A DNA stretch of 20,332 bases from UMGS621 sp964468815 (GTDB lineage Bacteria; Bacillota; Clostridia; Christensenellales; Borkfalkiaceae): positions 1-20,332 of the forward strand of contig CAYXWN010000034.1 in the NCBI GenBank assembly GCA_964468815.1, given 5' to 3'. The notes beneath the pieces are model-generated. The model was not told the DNA's origin. It searched no databases and saw only the letters and a program-made list of their open reading frames with translations. The position numbers and the translations under genes are program-made. Positions 1-7,285 of the stretch are shown piece after piece. Positions within the stretch are counted from its first letter, which is position 1; the number at the start of each line of letters is the position of its first letter.

Positions 1-739
1 GACGTTTCAACCCTTCGGTTGCGAGATGTACTACGAGGTTGTCAATAAGGAATACTGGGACGGGGACGAATCCGATGTCATTTGGTGCGCCGTAAAGCCT
101 ATAAGAAATAGGATGATAACCATAACGGAACAAGCTTAATTTTTCTTCTTTTGCGGGTAGTGCAACCTCGCTACCAAAAGCGTCAAAATATTTAAACGAA
201 GCGGTATTTTTTCCTATGTAGTTAAATTTATATGGAGCGCAATAAAGTAGTTTAGGATTGCTAACAATCGGTGGTATATCAGCTCTCATCGGTGAAAAAT
301 CTAACCAAATTTGTCGGTAAAACGAACTTAATCGGTAATCATCTTGTGGACTAAAAAGCTTTGTTGCTTTTTGGATTTGAGAATTATAAATACTGCATGC
401 TGTTTCAAAACGTTGCTTTGTTGTAGCATATACGCTTCGTTTTTTGTCGGCTTTCGACTGATAAATATACTTTGCTTTCACGTCGGGAAAAACCGCATGA
501 TATTCGCTATATAAAATTTTCAAAGCTTCCATCAATTCATCGCCATATAAATGGTTGGCGTCATCCATTCTTTTTAACTCGGAAAAAATTTGCGACCAAT
601 ATTTCATTTCAAGCTCGTCCTGCATTTTAACATTGGTTTTGACTTGTTTTCCTTTCCAATTGGATTTTGTTCTCGTGTCGATAAAATCTGTTAATGCAAC
701 AATGCCAACTATCCCTATCAATATCAATAAAGCTGTCAT
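1..739 (-). CDS. Unrecognised protein with N-terminal membrane anchor (partial)
   Basis: An open frame runs on the minus strand from an ATG at 737-739 to the left edge without a stop (246 codons), so the C-terminus is missing. A consensus AGGAGG lies just upstream of the ATG, and the start follows the end of the upstream minus-strand gene by 21 bases, so the two probably form one transcript. Residues 2-20 are a hydrophobic stretch (TALLILIGIVGIVALTDF) that reads as a single membrane anchor or uncleaved signal. The rest looks soluble: a charged helical part (about residues 25-130), then a Tyr/Pro-rich, probably beta-rich part. I do not recognise the family. Base composition is clearly more AT-rich than the genes to the right. 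Confidence 0.75.
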   Translation of the reverse strand, partial: MTALLILIGIVGIVALTDFIDTRTKSNWKGKQVKTNVKMQDELEMKYWSQIFSELKRMDDANHLYGDELMEALKILYSEYHAVFPDVKAKYIYQSKADKKRSVYATTKQRFETACSIYNSQIQKATKLFSPQDDYRLSSFYRQIWLDFSPMRADIPPIVSNPKLLYCAPYKFNYIGKNTASFKYFDAFGSEVALPAKEEKLSLFRYGYHPISYRLYGAPNDIGFVPVPVFLIDNLVVHLATEGLKR

Positions 740-760
740 ACGAACCTCCTTTGCTTGAGA

Positions 761-1054
761 TTAGAGATTTTGTTCAAGCATTTTATTGTGAATAAATTTC
801 ACTATATCCCACCAATCACGGGCTATAAGTTTTGTTTCTTTTTCCGTTGCCAACCGATCGATGCTGTAAACGGTTATGTTAGGAACTTCTTCTTCGGGAA
901 TTTCGTCAATAATAATCCCAACCCCACGAGAAGTAGCAACCGCAGTTCCAAATGGCAGTTCGCCATATATGTTTTTATCGTATCCAAAAATAGCGGAATG
1001 GTTATAGTCAACATACGGGACAAAAACTCTAACAAATACAATCTCTTCTTCCAT
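761..1054 (-). CDS. Small unrecognised protein, 97 aa
   Basis: A complete 97-residue frame starts at ATG 1052-1054, preceded at good distance by an AGAGGT-type ribosome site, and by a full sigma-A promoter further upstream on the same strand. It is probably the first gene of a two-gene transcript with the membrane-anchored gene at 1-739. The N-terminal half looks beta-rich (VRVFVPYVDY, then ELPFGTAV and GVGIIIDEI) and the C-terminal half helical. The pattern of a valine-rich strand followed by PFGT and GVGIIID faintly recalls the N-terminal DNA-binding domain of PriA, but this is too weak to name it. An overlapping plus-strand frame (755-1072) lacks a ribosome site and is judged a shadow. Confidence 0.65.
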   Translation of the reverse strand: MEEEIVFVRVFVPYVDYNHSAIFGYDKNIYGELPFGTAVATSRGVGIIIDEIPEEEVPNITVYSIDRLATEKETKLIARDWWDIVKFIHNKMLEQNL

Positions 1055-1071
1055 GGTTACCTCTTTTTTTA

Positions 1072-1100
1072 ATTATAACATAATTTAAGATAAAAATCAA
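1072..1100 (-). promoter_or_regulatory. Sigma-A promoter of the left minus-strand pair
   Basis: Read on the minus strand, TTGATT (complement of 1095-1100), a 17-base spacer and a perfect TATAAT (complement of 1072-1077) precede the 97-aa gene. Directly upstream of the -35 box the element GGTGGACA occurs twice, 11 bases apart (1108-1126), and TCCACC/GGTGGA form a small dyad (1121-1135). This looks like a regulator site, but the regulator is unknown. Confidence 0.7.
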
Positions 1101-1135
1101 GTGCTAATGTCCACCTATTGTCCACCTTGGGTGGA

Positions 1136-1454
1136 TATTTCATTAGATTTCAAGGTGCTAAATAGTGTCTATATATGTTTCGTGTTAGAAAAATAATATA
1201 CTTTTCCTTACTTTGAGACCAAAACAGGGAAAAGAAATGTCACTAAATGTTTTCGTTCACCTATTAACATGTTAGATGTACGATTCTTTTGGGAAAGATT
1301 TTTAGAATTTGATTATAGTTTTTGTTTTTTGGGGTGACTAAGTAGAAAAAGAGGAATACATACTTTAAGTGATTTTCTCTGCTTTTGATAAAGGTATCGA
1401 TTTCATTTTTTTGTATATTTTCTGGATAAATTTTCAAAAACATATTTCAAACAT
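1136..1454. other. AT-rich intergenic stretch, no gene seen
   Basis: About 320 bases of strongly AT-rich sequence lie between the two divergent transcription units. I see no open frame with a ribosome site, no tRNA or rRNA fold and no convincing riboswitch. It may hold upstream control sequence for the transporter operon. Confidence 0.5.
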
Positions 1455-1508
1455 TTGACTATTTTCGCAATTTATATTAAAATAGTCGAAATTTAACTCA
1501 AATTTGAG
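1455..1508 (+). promoter_or_regulatory. Promoter with operator-like dyads for the transporter operon
   Basis: TTGACT (1455-1460), a 17-base spacer and TAAAAT (1478-1483) make a plausible sigma-A promoter. A perfect 9-bp inverted repeat, GACTATTTT (1457-1465) and AAAATAGTC (1479-1487), straddles it. A perfect 12-bp palindrome CTCAAATTTGAG (1497-1508) sits just after the expected start site. Both are placed where a repressor would block polymerase. The 5' leader to the first gene is then about 100 bases. Confidence 0.6.
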
Positions 1509-1593
1509 GTTTGACGTCTGCATAATCATTCAAAGAAACAAGTTGTTTTTTGGGAGATTATTGTCGATAGAAAAAATCGGAGGATTCAATGAA

Positions 1594-2745
1594 ATGAAAA
1601 AAGCAGGGTTCAAATTGTTTTGTGTATTGTGTGTAGCAGCGTTGGCGGCGACATCCCTTTTCGGGTGCGGCAACAGCGCGTACGACGCCGCTTCGATGAT
1701 TTTCATCGGTGCAACCGGTCCTTTGACGGGCGATACCGCTAGTTACGGGCTTTCCGTTCAACGCGGCGCGACGATTGCGGTAGAGGAAATTAACGCGGCA
1801 GGCGGCTTAAACGGTTATACCTATTATTTTGAGATGAAAGACGATCAAGGGCAACCCACGCCTGCGGTAAATGCGTATACTTCTTTATACGAAGCTGGAA
1901 TGCAGGTTTCTTTGGGTTCGGTTACTTCGGGCGCTTGTGCGGCGTTTGCCGGCGAGGCGAAAAAGGATAATTTGTTCTTTATGACGCCGTCCGCTTCCGC
2001 GGCGGAAGTAATTGCGGAGGCGAACGCTTACCGCATTTGCTTCGGCGATCCCGATCAAGGGATTCTTTCCGCGCAGACGTTGGCGGAAAAATATACCAAA
2101 ATCGGTGTGATTTACGATGTCGGGGATCCGTATTCCAAGGGGATTTTTGATAATTTCAAGGCGGAAATTGCGAAGTATGACGGTGTTACCGTAACGGAAG
2201 GCAGTTTTTCGGGAACGAATAACGTTGACTTTTCTCAACTCGTGAGCAATTTGAAGACGGCGGGTTGTGAAGTCGTATATCTTCCCATTTACTATACGCA
2301 GGCGGATTTGATTATCCGTCAGGCGGTAACCACGCAGAATTGGCAGCCCGATTTCTTCGGTTGCGACGGGTTGGACGGATTGAAAGCGCTCGTTGAAAAG
2401 AACGGATTTATCGACACGGTAACGAGCAGTATTTCTTACATGACGCCGTTCGACGCGGAAGCGACGGACGAGAAGACGAAGGCATTCGTTTCGTCGTATC
2501 GGGAAAAGTACGGCGTTACGCCCGATCAGTTTGCGGCGGACGCTTACGACGCGGTTTACGTGATTTATAACGCGATGAAAGTTGCGGACGTTAAGGATGC
2601 GAAGATTTCCGCGAGTGATTTGTGCGAAGTGTTGAAGAGCACGATCAGCGGCGAAAGTTTCTCCTTTACCGGCGTAACGGGGCATATGACGTGGGACGCT
2701 TCGGGTGCACCCGATAAAGAGCCAGTTATCGTAGAACTTACGTAA
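1594..2745 (+). CDS. livK: ABC transporter substrate-binding lipoprotein, branched-chain amino acid type
   Basis: Extracellular binding protein of a LivK-type importer, which captures the ligand and delivers it to the permease pair encoded just downstream. The start is set at ATG 1594, ten bases after a GGAGG at 1579-1583; a longer in-frame start at 1504 has no ribosome site and would bury the signal. The 383-aa product opens with a lipoprotein signal (MKK, hydrophobic core, then LFGC), so Cys25 is the predicted lipidated residue. The mature part begins with IFIGATGPLTGDTASYG, typical of the type I periplasmic-binding fold (Peripla_BP_6). The ligand cannot be read from sequence: branched-chain amino acids, amides or similar small molecules are possible. 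The signal that ends this gene's section is a pair of hairpins before the permease gene. Confidence 0.92.
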   Translation: MKKAGFKLFCVLCVAALAATSLFGCGNSAYDAASMIFIGATGPLTGDTASYGLSVQRGATIAVEEINAAGGLNGYTYYFEMKDDQGQPTPAVNAYTSLYEAGMQVSLGSVTSGACAAFAGEAKKDNLFFMTPSASAAEVIAEANAYRICFGDPDQGILSAQTLAEKYTKIGVIYDVGDPYSKGIFDNFKAEIAKYDGVTVTEGSFSGTNNVDFSQLVSNLKTAGCEVVYLPIYYTQADLIIRQAVTTQNWQPDFFGCDGLDGLKALVEKNGFIDTVTSSISYMTPFDAEATDEKTKAFVSSYREKYGVTPDQFAADAYDAVYVIYNAMKVADVKDAKISASDLCEVLKSTISGESFSFTGVTGHMTWDASGAPDKEPVIVELT

Positions 2746-2762
2746 GGTTGTTTTGACGTTGC

Positions 2763-2830
2763 TCCCGACCGTTGGAAACTTCGGTCGGGAATTTCCATAA
2801 GTTTTTCGCAGAGAAAAACTTATTTTTATA
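2763..2830 (+). terminator. Tandem hairpins between binding-protein and permease genes
   Basis: Two perfect hairpins fill the gap. TCCCGACCG (2763-2771) pairs with CGGTCGGGA (2782-2790). ATAAGTTTTTC (2797-2807) pairs with GAAAAACTTAT (2813-2823) around a 5-base loop and is followed by TTTTA. Because the operon continues, these probably act as a partial terminator and 3'-end stabiliser that gives more binding-protein mRNA than permease mRNA (inference). Confidence 0.65.
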
Positions 2831-2842
2831 GAGAGGTATTGT

Positions 2843-3727
2843 ATGGGGTTTGTCAGCGCACTCATTAACGGATTAAGCTTAGGGAGCATTTACGCATTGA
2901 TCGCGTTGGGATATACGATGGTTTACGGAATCGCTAAGATGTTGAATTTCGCGCACGGCGATATCATTATGGTCGGCGCGTATTCGGTGTTCGTCTTTTT
3001 GGGGTGGTGGAATATGCCGCTCGTCGCGATGCTGTTTGCCGTCGCCGTATGCTGTATTCTCGGCTTTGCCGTTGAAAAAATCGCATATAAGCCGTTGCGC
3101 GGCGCTTCTCCGCTCGCGGTATTGATTACGGCGATCGGCGTAAGTTATTTATTGCAAGGCTTGGCACAGGTTGTGTTCGGTTCTGCGCCGCAAAACGTCG
3201 ATATTGCCATTCGATTCGGCGGAAAGACCGGCTTCGAGGTCGCGGGAATCACGATCACGTATTCGACGATCGTGACGTTGATCGTCGGCGCGCTTTTAAT
3301 GGCGGGGCTGACGCTTTTCGTGAAAAAGACGCGCACGGGGCGCGCCCTTCGTGCGTTGTCCGAAGATCGCGGAGCGGCACAATTAATGGGAATCAATGCA
3401 AACGCTTTGATTTCGCTCACGTTCGTGATCGGCTCTGCGTTGGCTGCCGTGGCGAGTATCTTTTATTTGATGTCTATTCCGGCGGTCAGACCGACGACGG
3501 GTGCGTTGCCCGGCATTATGGCGTTTACGGCGGCGGTTATCGGCGGAATCGGTTCGATTCCCGGCGCGATGTTGGGCGGAATCTTGCTCGGAATCGTTGA
3601 AAAGGTTTGTCAGAGCGTTCCGGCATTGTCGCCGTTTACGGTTGCGATTGAATTTGCGTTGTTGATTATCATTTTGTTGGTAAAACCGACCGGGTTGTTG
3701 GGCGTAAAACGTCGGGAGAAGGTGTAA
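2843..3727 (+). CDS. livH: Branched-chain amino acid-type ABC permease, LivH family
   Basis: Inner-membrane permease subunit of the importer, pairing with the LivM-type protein encoded directly after it. The 294-aa product is hydrophobic throughout with about eight membrane segments. The opening GLSLGSIYALIALGYTMVYG and the following NFAHGDIIMVGAY are hallmarks of LivH. The cytoplasmic loop RTGRALRALSEDRGAAQLMGIN is the conserved contact region for the ATPases. ATG 2843 follows GAGAGG at 2831-2836. The stop (TAA 3725-3727) is separated by one base from the next gene, so the two are translationally coupled. Family assignment is firm; substrate is not. Confidence 0.93.
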   Translation: MGFVSALINGLSLGSIYALIALGYTMVYGIAKMLNFAHGDIIMVGAYSVFVFLGWWNMPLVAMLFAVAVCCILGFAVEKIAYKPLRGASPLAVLITAIGVSYLLQGLAQVVFGSAPQNVDIAIRFGGKTGFEVAGITITYSTIVTLIVGALLMAGLTLFVKKTRTGRALRALSEDRGAAQLMGINANALISLTFVIGSALAAVASIFYLMSIPAVRPTTGALPGIMAFTAAVIGGIGSIPGAMLGGILLGIVEKVCQSVPALSPFTVAIEFALLIIILLVKPTGLLGVKRREKV

Positions 3728-3728
3728 T

Positions 3729-4913
3729 ATGGGGAAAAATGGATTTCGTTTGAAGTTAAAACCGAAAAATTATGCGAGTTTTCTCGTTATCGGGATCGTT
3801 TTTGTTTTGCTGATCGTTCTCTATTACACCGGCTCGCTGCCGCGTTCGTACGCGCGTATGTTCCATCAAATCGCTTACAGCATTTTGCTTGCGGTTTCCC
3901 TAAATCTCGTCGTCGGGTATTTGGGAGAACTTTCCTTAGGTCATGCCGGATTTATGTGCGTAGGGGCGTTTATCGGTTGTTATTGCGGTAATTTTTTGTA
4001 TGCCGTAATTCCCGTTCCGTTGATCGCGTTGATCCTTTCCATGTTGATCGGCGGCGTCGTCGCGGCGTTGTTCGGTTTTTTGATCGGCTTGCCGGCATTG
4101 CGGTTGAAAGGCGATTATCTCGCGATCGTAACGCTTGCGTTCGGTGAGATCGTCTGTACCGTCATTGAAAATATCGACGCGCTCGGCGGTCCGATCGGCT
4201 TGACCGTTACCACGTATTCGGATTCTTTGGTGTTGGTTACCTTTGCGGTTCTGCTCGTTTCGCTTTTGATTATGCAGAATTTGATTCGCAGTAAGCACGG
4301 TCGCGCGATTACGGCGATTCGCGACAGCGAGATTGCGGCGCGCGCGTCCGGTATCAACGTGACGTATTATAAAATTTTGACGTTCGTCGTCGCTGCGTTC
4401 TTTGCCGGTGTGGCAGGCGTGTTGTATGCAGGCAATACCGCGAAATTGCAAAGCAGTACGTTCGGTTACAATTATTCCATTGAAATTCTCGTTATGGTCG
4501 TGTTGGGCGGAATGGGTAGTTTTAACGGTTCGATCATTGCCGCGGCGTTATTGGCGTATATCAATTATAAATTCGGGGATATTTTTTCGGGCGATCTTGC
4601 GGCGTTGCGCAATATTATTTACGCGCTTGTATTGATCGTGATCGTTATCGTCAACAATGCTCCGAAATTGCAAGCGTTCCGCGATCGCTTTAACTTCCAT
4701 ACGTTCGGTACGTTTATCGCTTCTTCGTTCGGAAAATTGTTTGCGAAAATTCGCAAGCAATCGCCCGAAGAGGTCGAGTCGGAGATCGTCGATCATCCTG
4801 CCGATTGGAGCGATATTCCGACTAAGGTGGAGATGGACGCGATTCTTTCCGTCGATATCAGACGGGAAGACGGTGCGGACTTGAAATCCAAAAAGGGGCG
4901 GGAGGAATCGTAA
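3729..4913 (+). CDS. livM: Branched-chain amino acid-type ABC permease, LivM family
   Basis: Second permease subunit. The membrane core carries LivM signatures: LNLVVGYLGELSLGHAGFM near residues 58-76, GLPALRLKGDYLAIVTLAFGE, the ATPase-contact loop RSKHGRAITAIRDSEIAA and VMVVLGGMGSFNGSIIAA. At 394 aa it is longer than the usual 300-350. The excess is a hydrophilic C-terminal tail of about 60 residues after the last membrane helix, acidic then mixed in charge (SPEEVESEIVDHPADWSDIP and onward), with no domain I recognise. The stop at 4911-4913 directly abuts the ATG of the ATPase gene. Confidence 0.92.
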   Translation: MGKNGFRLKLKPKNYASFLVIGIVFVLLIVLYYTGSLPRSYARMFHQIAYSILLAVSLNLVVGYLGELSLGHAGFMCVGAFIGCYCGNFLYAVIPVPLIALILSMLIGGVVAALFGFLIGLPALRLKGDYLAIVTLAFGEIVCTVIENIDALGGPIGLTVTTYSDSLVLVTFAVLLVSLLIMQNLIRSKHGRAITAIRDSEIAARASGINVTYYKILTFVVAAFFAGVAGVLYAGNTAKLQSSTFGYNYSIEILVMVVLGGMGSFNGSIIAAALLAYINYKFGDIFSGDLAALRNIIYALVLIVIVIVNNAPKLQAFRDRFNFHTFGTFIASSFGKLFAKIRKQSPEEVESEIVDHPADWSDIPTKVEMDAILSVDIRREDGADLKSKKGREES

Positions 4914-5684
4914 ATGGAAGAAATCGTTTTACAGGCGACCAACCTCGGTATTTCGTTCGGCGGCTTAAAGGCGGTGGATAATTTCAACGTCGCCGTAAAG
5001 AAAAATCAAATTTACGGTTTGATCGGTCCGAACGGCGCGGGCAAGACTACTGTTTTCAATCTGTTGACGGGCGTTTATAAACCGACCGCAGGGGAAATTT
5101 TTCTATGCGGAGAGCCGATTACGGGGGAATCTCCCGTGCAGATCAACCGCAAGGGCGTTGCGCGAACCTTTCAGAATATTCGTTTGTTTAATAATATGAG
5201 CGTGATTCGCAACGTCTTGGTCGGATTGCATAATCAAGAACAGTACCGTTGTAATTTCTTTGAAAGCGTTCTGCGCTTGCCACAACATTTTAAGGCGGAA
5301 AAGGCGATGCGCGACCGCGCGAAAGAATTGCTTCGCGTATTCGATCTCGAAAAGGAGCGCAATCAACTCGCGAGCAATCTGCCTTACGGAAAGCAACGGA
5401 AATTAGAAATCGCACGCGCGCTTGCAACCAATCCGAAGTTATTGTTATTGGACGAACCGGCTGCCGGTATGAATCCCAACGAAACGGAAGAGTTAATGCA
5501 AACCATTCGCTTTGTGCGCGATCGGTTCGATATGACCATTCTTTTGATCGAGCACGATATGCGGCTCGTTTCGGGGATTTGCGAGGAGTTGACCGTTTTG
5601 AATTTCGGTACGATGCTCGCGCAGGGTGGCGTTTCGGAAGTTTTGAACGATCCTGCCGTCGTGCGCGCTTATCTCGGGGATTAG
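4914..5684 (+). CDS. livG: ABC transporter ATP-binding protein, LivG family
   Basis: One of two ATPases powering the importer from the cytoplasmic side. The 256-aa protein shows Walker A GPNGAGKTT (about residues 38-46), a LivG-type sequence GVARTFQNIRLFNNMSVIRNV after it, a signature region reading LPYGKQRKLEIARALA, Walker B LLLLDEPAAGMNP and the switch histidine in LLIEHDM. The signature is NLPYGKQRK rather than LSGGQ, which is normal for LivG. The C-terminus (VLNDPAVVRAYLGD) is the family's usual ending. It starts immediately after the permease stop, with GGGAGGAA inside the preceding gene as ribosome site. Confidence 0.94.
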   Translation: MEEIVLQATNLGISFGGLKAVDNFNVAVKKNQIYGLIGPNGAGKTTVFNLLTGVYKPTAGEIFLCGEPITGESPVQINRKGVARTFQNIRLFNNMSVIRNVLVGLHNQEQYRCNFFESVLRLPQHFKAEKAMRDRAKELLRVFDLEKERNQLASNLPYGKQRKLEIARALATNPKLLLLDEPAAGMNPNETEELMQTIRFVRDRFDMTILLIEHDMRLVSGICEELTVLNFGTMLAQGGVSEVLNDPAVVRAYLGD

Positions 5685-5697
5685 GAGGAAACGGATA

Positions 5698-6408
5698 ATG
5701 GCTGTTTTGGAAGTGAAAAATCTGGAAGTCAATTACGGCTTGATCCGCGCGATCAAGGGTGTTTCTTTCGAGGTGAACGAAGGAGAAATTATCGCGTTGA
5801 TCGGTGCGAACGGTGCGGGTAAAACGACGATTTTGCAGTCGGTGATCGGCTTAGTTCCGATCAAGGGCGGCACGGTTTCTCTGTTCGGGCAAGATATTAC
5901 GCGCGTTTCCACGCCGAAGATCGTTTCGATGGGAATGGCGGAAGTGCCGGAGGGACGGCGCGTTTTTGCCGAACTTACGGTTTACGAAAATCTTTTGTTG
6001 GGCGCGTATACGAGAAAAGATAAGGGCGAATTTGCGGATACGTTAGAGGACGTCTATCGGAAATTTCCGATCTTAAAAGAGCGTGCAAGACAAGAGGCAG
6101 GGACTCTTTCGGGCGGCGAGCAACAAATGTTGGCAATGGGGCGTGCTTTGATGTCTCACCCGAAAATTCTCTTGTTGGACGAGCCGAGCATGGGACTTTC
6201 TCCTCTTTTCGTGAACGAGATATTCAAAATTATCAAGGAGATCAACGAGAGCGGAACGACCGTCTTGTTGGTTGAACAGAACGCAAAGAAAGCACTTTCG
6301 ATTGCGCATCGCGCTTACGTTTTGGAAACGGGCACGATCGCGCTTTCGGGGAGCGCGGAAGAACTCGTCAACGACGAGAAGATTAAAAAAGCGTATCTCG
6401 GAGAATAG
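5698..6408 (+). CDS. livF: ABC transporter ATP-binding protein, LivF family
   Basis: Second ATPase of the importer, 236 aa, the usual LivF length. Visible motifs are Walker A GANGAGKTT (residues 36-44), the LivF segment MAEVPEGRRVFAELTVYENL, signature LSGGEQQMLAMGRAL (from about residue 137), Walker B LLLDEPSMGLSP and switch histidine position replaced by Gln in LLVEQNA, as is normal for LivF. It ends KKAYLGE. AGGAGG at the stop of the previous gene is its ribosome site, with ATG 5698. It is the last gene of the operon and is followed by two terminators. Confidence 0.94.
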   Translation: MAVLEVKNLEVNYGLIRAIKGVSFEVNEGEIIALIGANGAGKTTILQSVIGLVPIKGGTVSLFGQDITRVSTPKIVSMGMAEVPEGRRVFAELTVYENLLLGAYTRKDKGEFADTLEDVYRKFPILKERARQEAGTLSGGEQQMLAMGRALMSHPKILLLDEPSMGLSPLFVNEIFKIIKEINESGTTVLLVEQNAKKALSIAHRAYVLETGTIALSGSAEELVNDEKIKKAYLGE

Positions 6409-6426
6409 AACGAGATATCGAAGAAA

Positions 6427-6473
6427 AAACGGCACGCCGTGTTTCGCTCAAAGGCGATAGCGGCGTGCCGTTT
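6427..6473. terminator. Bidirectional intrinsic terminator
   Basis: AAACGGCACGCCG (6427-6439) pairs perfectly with CGGCGTGCCGTTT (6461-6473). On the plus strand it is followed by TTTGCTTTTT, and on the minus strand by six T after the stem, so it can end both the transporter operon and the convergent thioesterase transcript. Confidence 0.8.
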
Positions 6474-6488
6474 GCTTTTTAAGAGAAG

Positions 6489-6510
6489 AACGGCAAAAGC
6501 CGTTTTTTTT
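6489..6510 (+). terminator. Second intrinsic terminator after the transporter operon
   Basis: AACGGC (6489-6494), loop AAAA, GCCGTT (6499-6504) and a T-run to 6510. This is a compact backup terminator for plus-strand transcription. Confidence 0.75.
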
Positions 6511-6564
6511 ATTTTGTAACGGTGGTCGTTTTTTTGTCTTGCGCTTTTCATGAGTGTGTTTTGG

Positions 6565-6660
6565 GCGTATGCGTGTATAGCAAAAGAGGACGTCGGGTGT
6601 TTGCTTTTGCGTTTTTCGCGAGAGCGTTTTAGCATATGCGCATATAGCAAAATAGGTCGT
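6565..6660. repeat. Pair of imperfect 29-bp direct repeats
   Basis: Positions 6565-6593 and 6632-6660 align without gaps at 24 of 29 bases (hand count). The shared core is TATAGCAAAA followed by AGG and CGT. The second copy contains a perfect 12-bp palindrome, ATATGCGCATAT (6634-6645). They lie downstream of the thioesterase gene in non-coding sequence. Function is unknown; they could be copies of a genome-wide intergenic repeat. Confidence 0.55.
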
Positions 6661-6706
6661 TTTCGCGCAATTCGCTAAAAGCACAAGGCGACGTTACGGA
6701 AAGAAA

Positions 6707-7198
6707 TTAAAATTCAAATTCCGTTCGGTTGTCGGGGAGTAAAATCTCTTTCTCGCGTTCGGTTTTCATTTCTTCGTCTTCTGTTTTTATCTTGAAATAA
6801 GTGCCGGTTGCCGTCGCATAGATCGTTCCGTTTTCGTCCGTTATTTTCCCTTTTCCCTCGAAAATGCGCGACGTGTTTTTTACGATTTCGCCGACAACGT
6901 ATAGTTCTTTTCCGAGCGGAACGGGCTTTCTGAATTTTACGTTTAACTCCATGGTGACCGCGTAGAGATCCTCTTCCAACCAAAGCGCGCGTCCGATCGT
7001 TTCGTCTAACGCCGCGGAAATCATTCCGCCGTGCATGCGTTTTGGGTAAGATTGATGGTGAAATTTGCCGTTCAATACGCCGACGACCAAACGGTCTTCC
7101 GTTTCGTAGAACGCCATATGCAAGCCGAAATCGTTCCGATAACCGCAAACCAAGCAGTCTTCCGCGTTTGTCTGTTTTTTTACTACCGAATGTTTCAT
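6707..7198 (-). CDS. PaaI-type hotdog-fold thioesterase
   Basis: Probable acyl-CoA thioesterase, 163 aa, cytosolic. The hotdog active-site segment MHGGMISAALDETIGRALW is clear, with the His-Gly-Gly and the Asp-Glu of the helix that carries catalytic residues in the PaaI family. The opening CLVCGYRNDFGLHM is the N-terminal Cys-x2-Cys-Gly motif common in this subfamily. The start chosen is ATG 7196-7198, five bases after GGAGG (7204-7208); an in-frame ATG 45 bases upstream lacks such a site. The last 25 residues are a highly charged tail (EDEEMKTEREKE). The gene stands alone with its own promoter, and its substrate cannot be inferred. Confidence 0.87.
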   Translation of the reverse strand: MKHSVVKKQTNAEDCLVCGYRNDFGLHMAFYETEDRLVVGVLNGKFHHQSYPKRMHGGMISAALDETIGRALWLEEDLYAVTMELNVKFRKPVPLGKELYVVGEIVKNTSRIFEGKGKITDENGTIYATATGTYFKIKTEDEEMKTEREKEILLPDNRTEFEF

Positions 7199-7214
7199 GT
7201 GAACCTCCGTATCT

Positions 7215-7243
7215 ATCATATCACGAAAATTTTCTTTTTGCAA
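7215..7243 (-). promoter_or_regulatory. Promoter of the thioesterase gene
   Basis: On the minus strand TTGCAA (7238-7243), 17 bases, then TATGAT (complement of 7215-7220), about 17 bases before the thioesterase ATG. It is back-to-back with the promoter of the NUDIX-MutY gene, with seven bases between the two -35 boxes. Confidence 0.7.
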
Positions 7244-7250
7244 GATTAAG

Positions 7251-7279
7251 TTGACGAAATTTCGGTTGTTCGCTATAAT
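7251..7279 (+). promoter_or_regulatory. Promoter of the NUDIX-MutY gene, predicted leaderless
   Basis: TTGACG (7251-7256), 17-base spacer, perfect TATAAT (7274-7279). The expected transcription start about seven bases further on coincides with the ATG at 7286, and no ribosome site is present, which suggests a leaderless mRNA. Confidence 0.75.
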
Positions 7280-7285
7280 AAAGAT

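Noticed and set aside
755..1072. Plus-strand 105-codon frame at the left end
   Set aside because: It overlaps the minus-strand 97-aa gene, which has both a good ribosome site and a consensus promoter; the plus frame has neither.
1885..2889. Long minus-strand frame (334 codons) opposite the binding-protein gene
   Set aside because: It lies antisense to a gene with clear family motifs, is rich in Arg and Asn as expected of a shadow, and has no ribosome site or recognisable domain.
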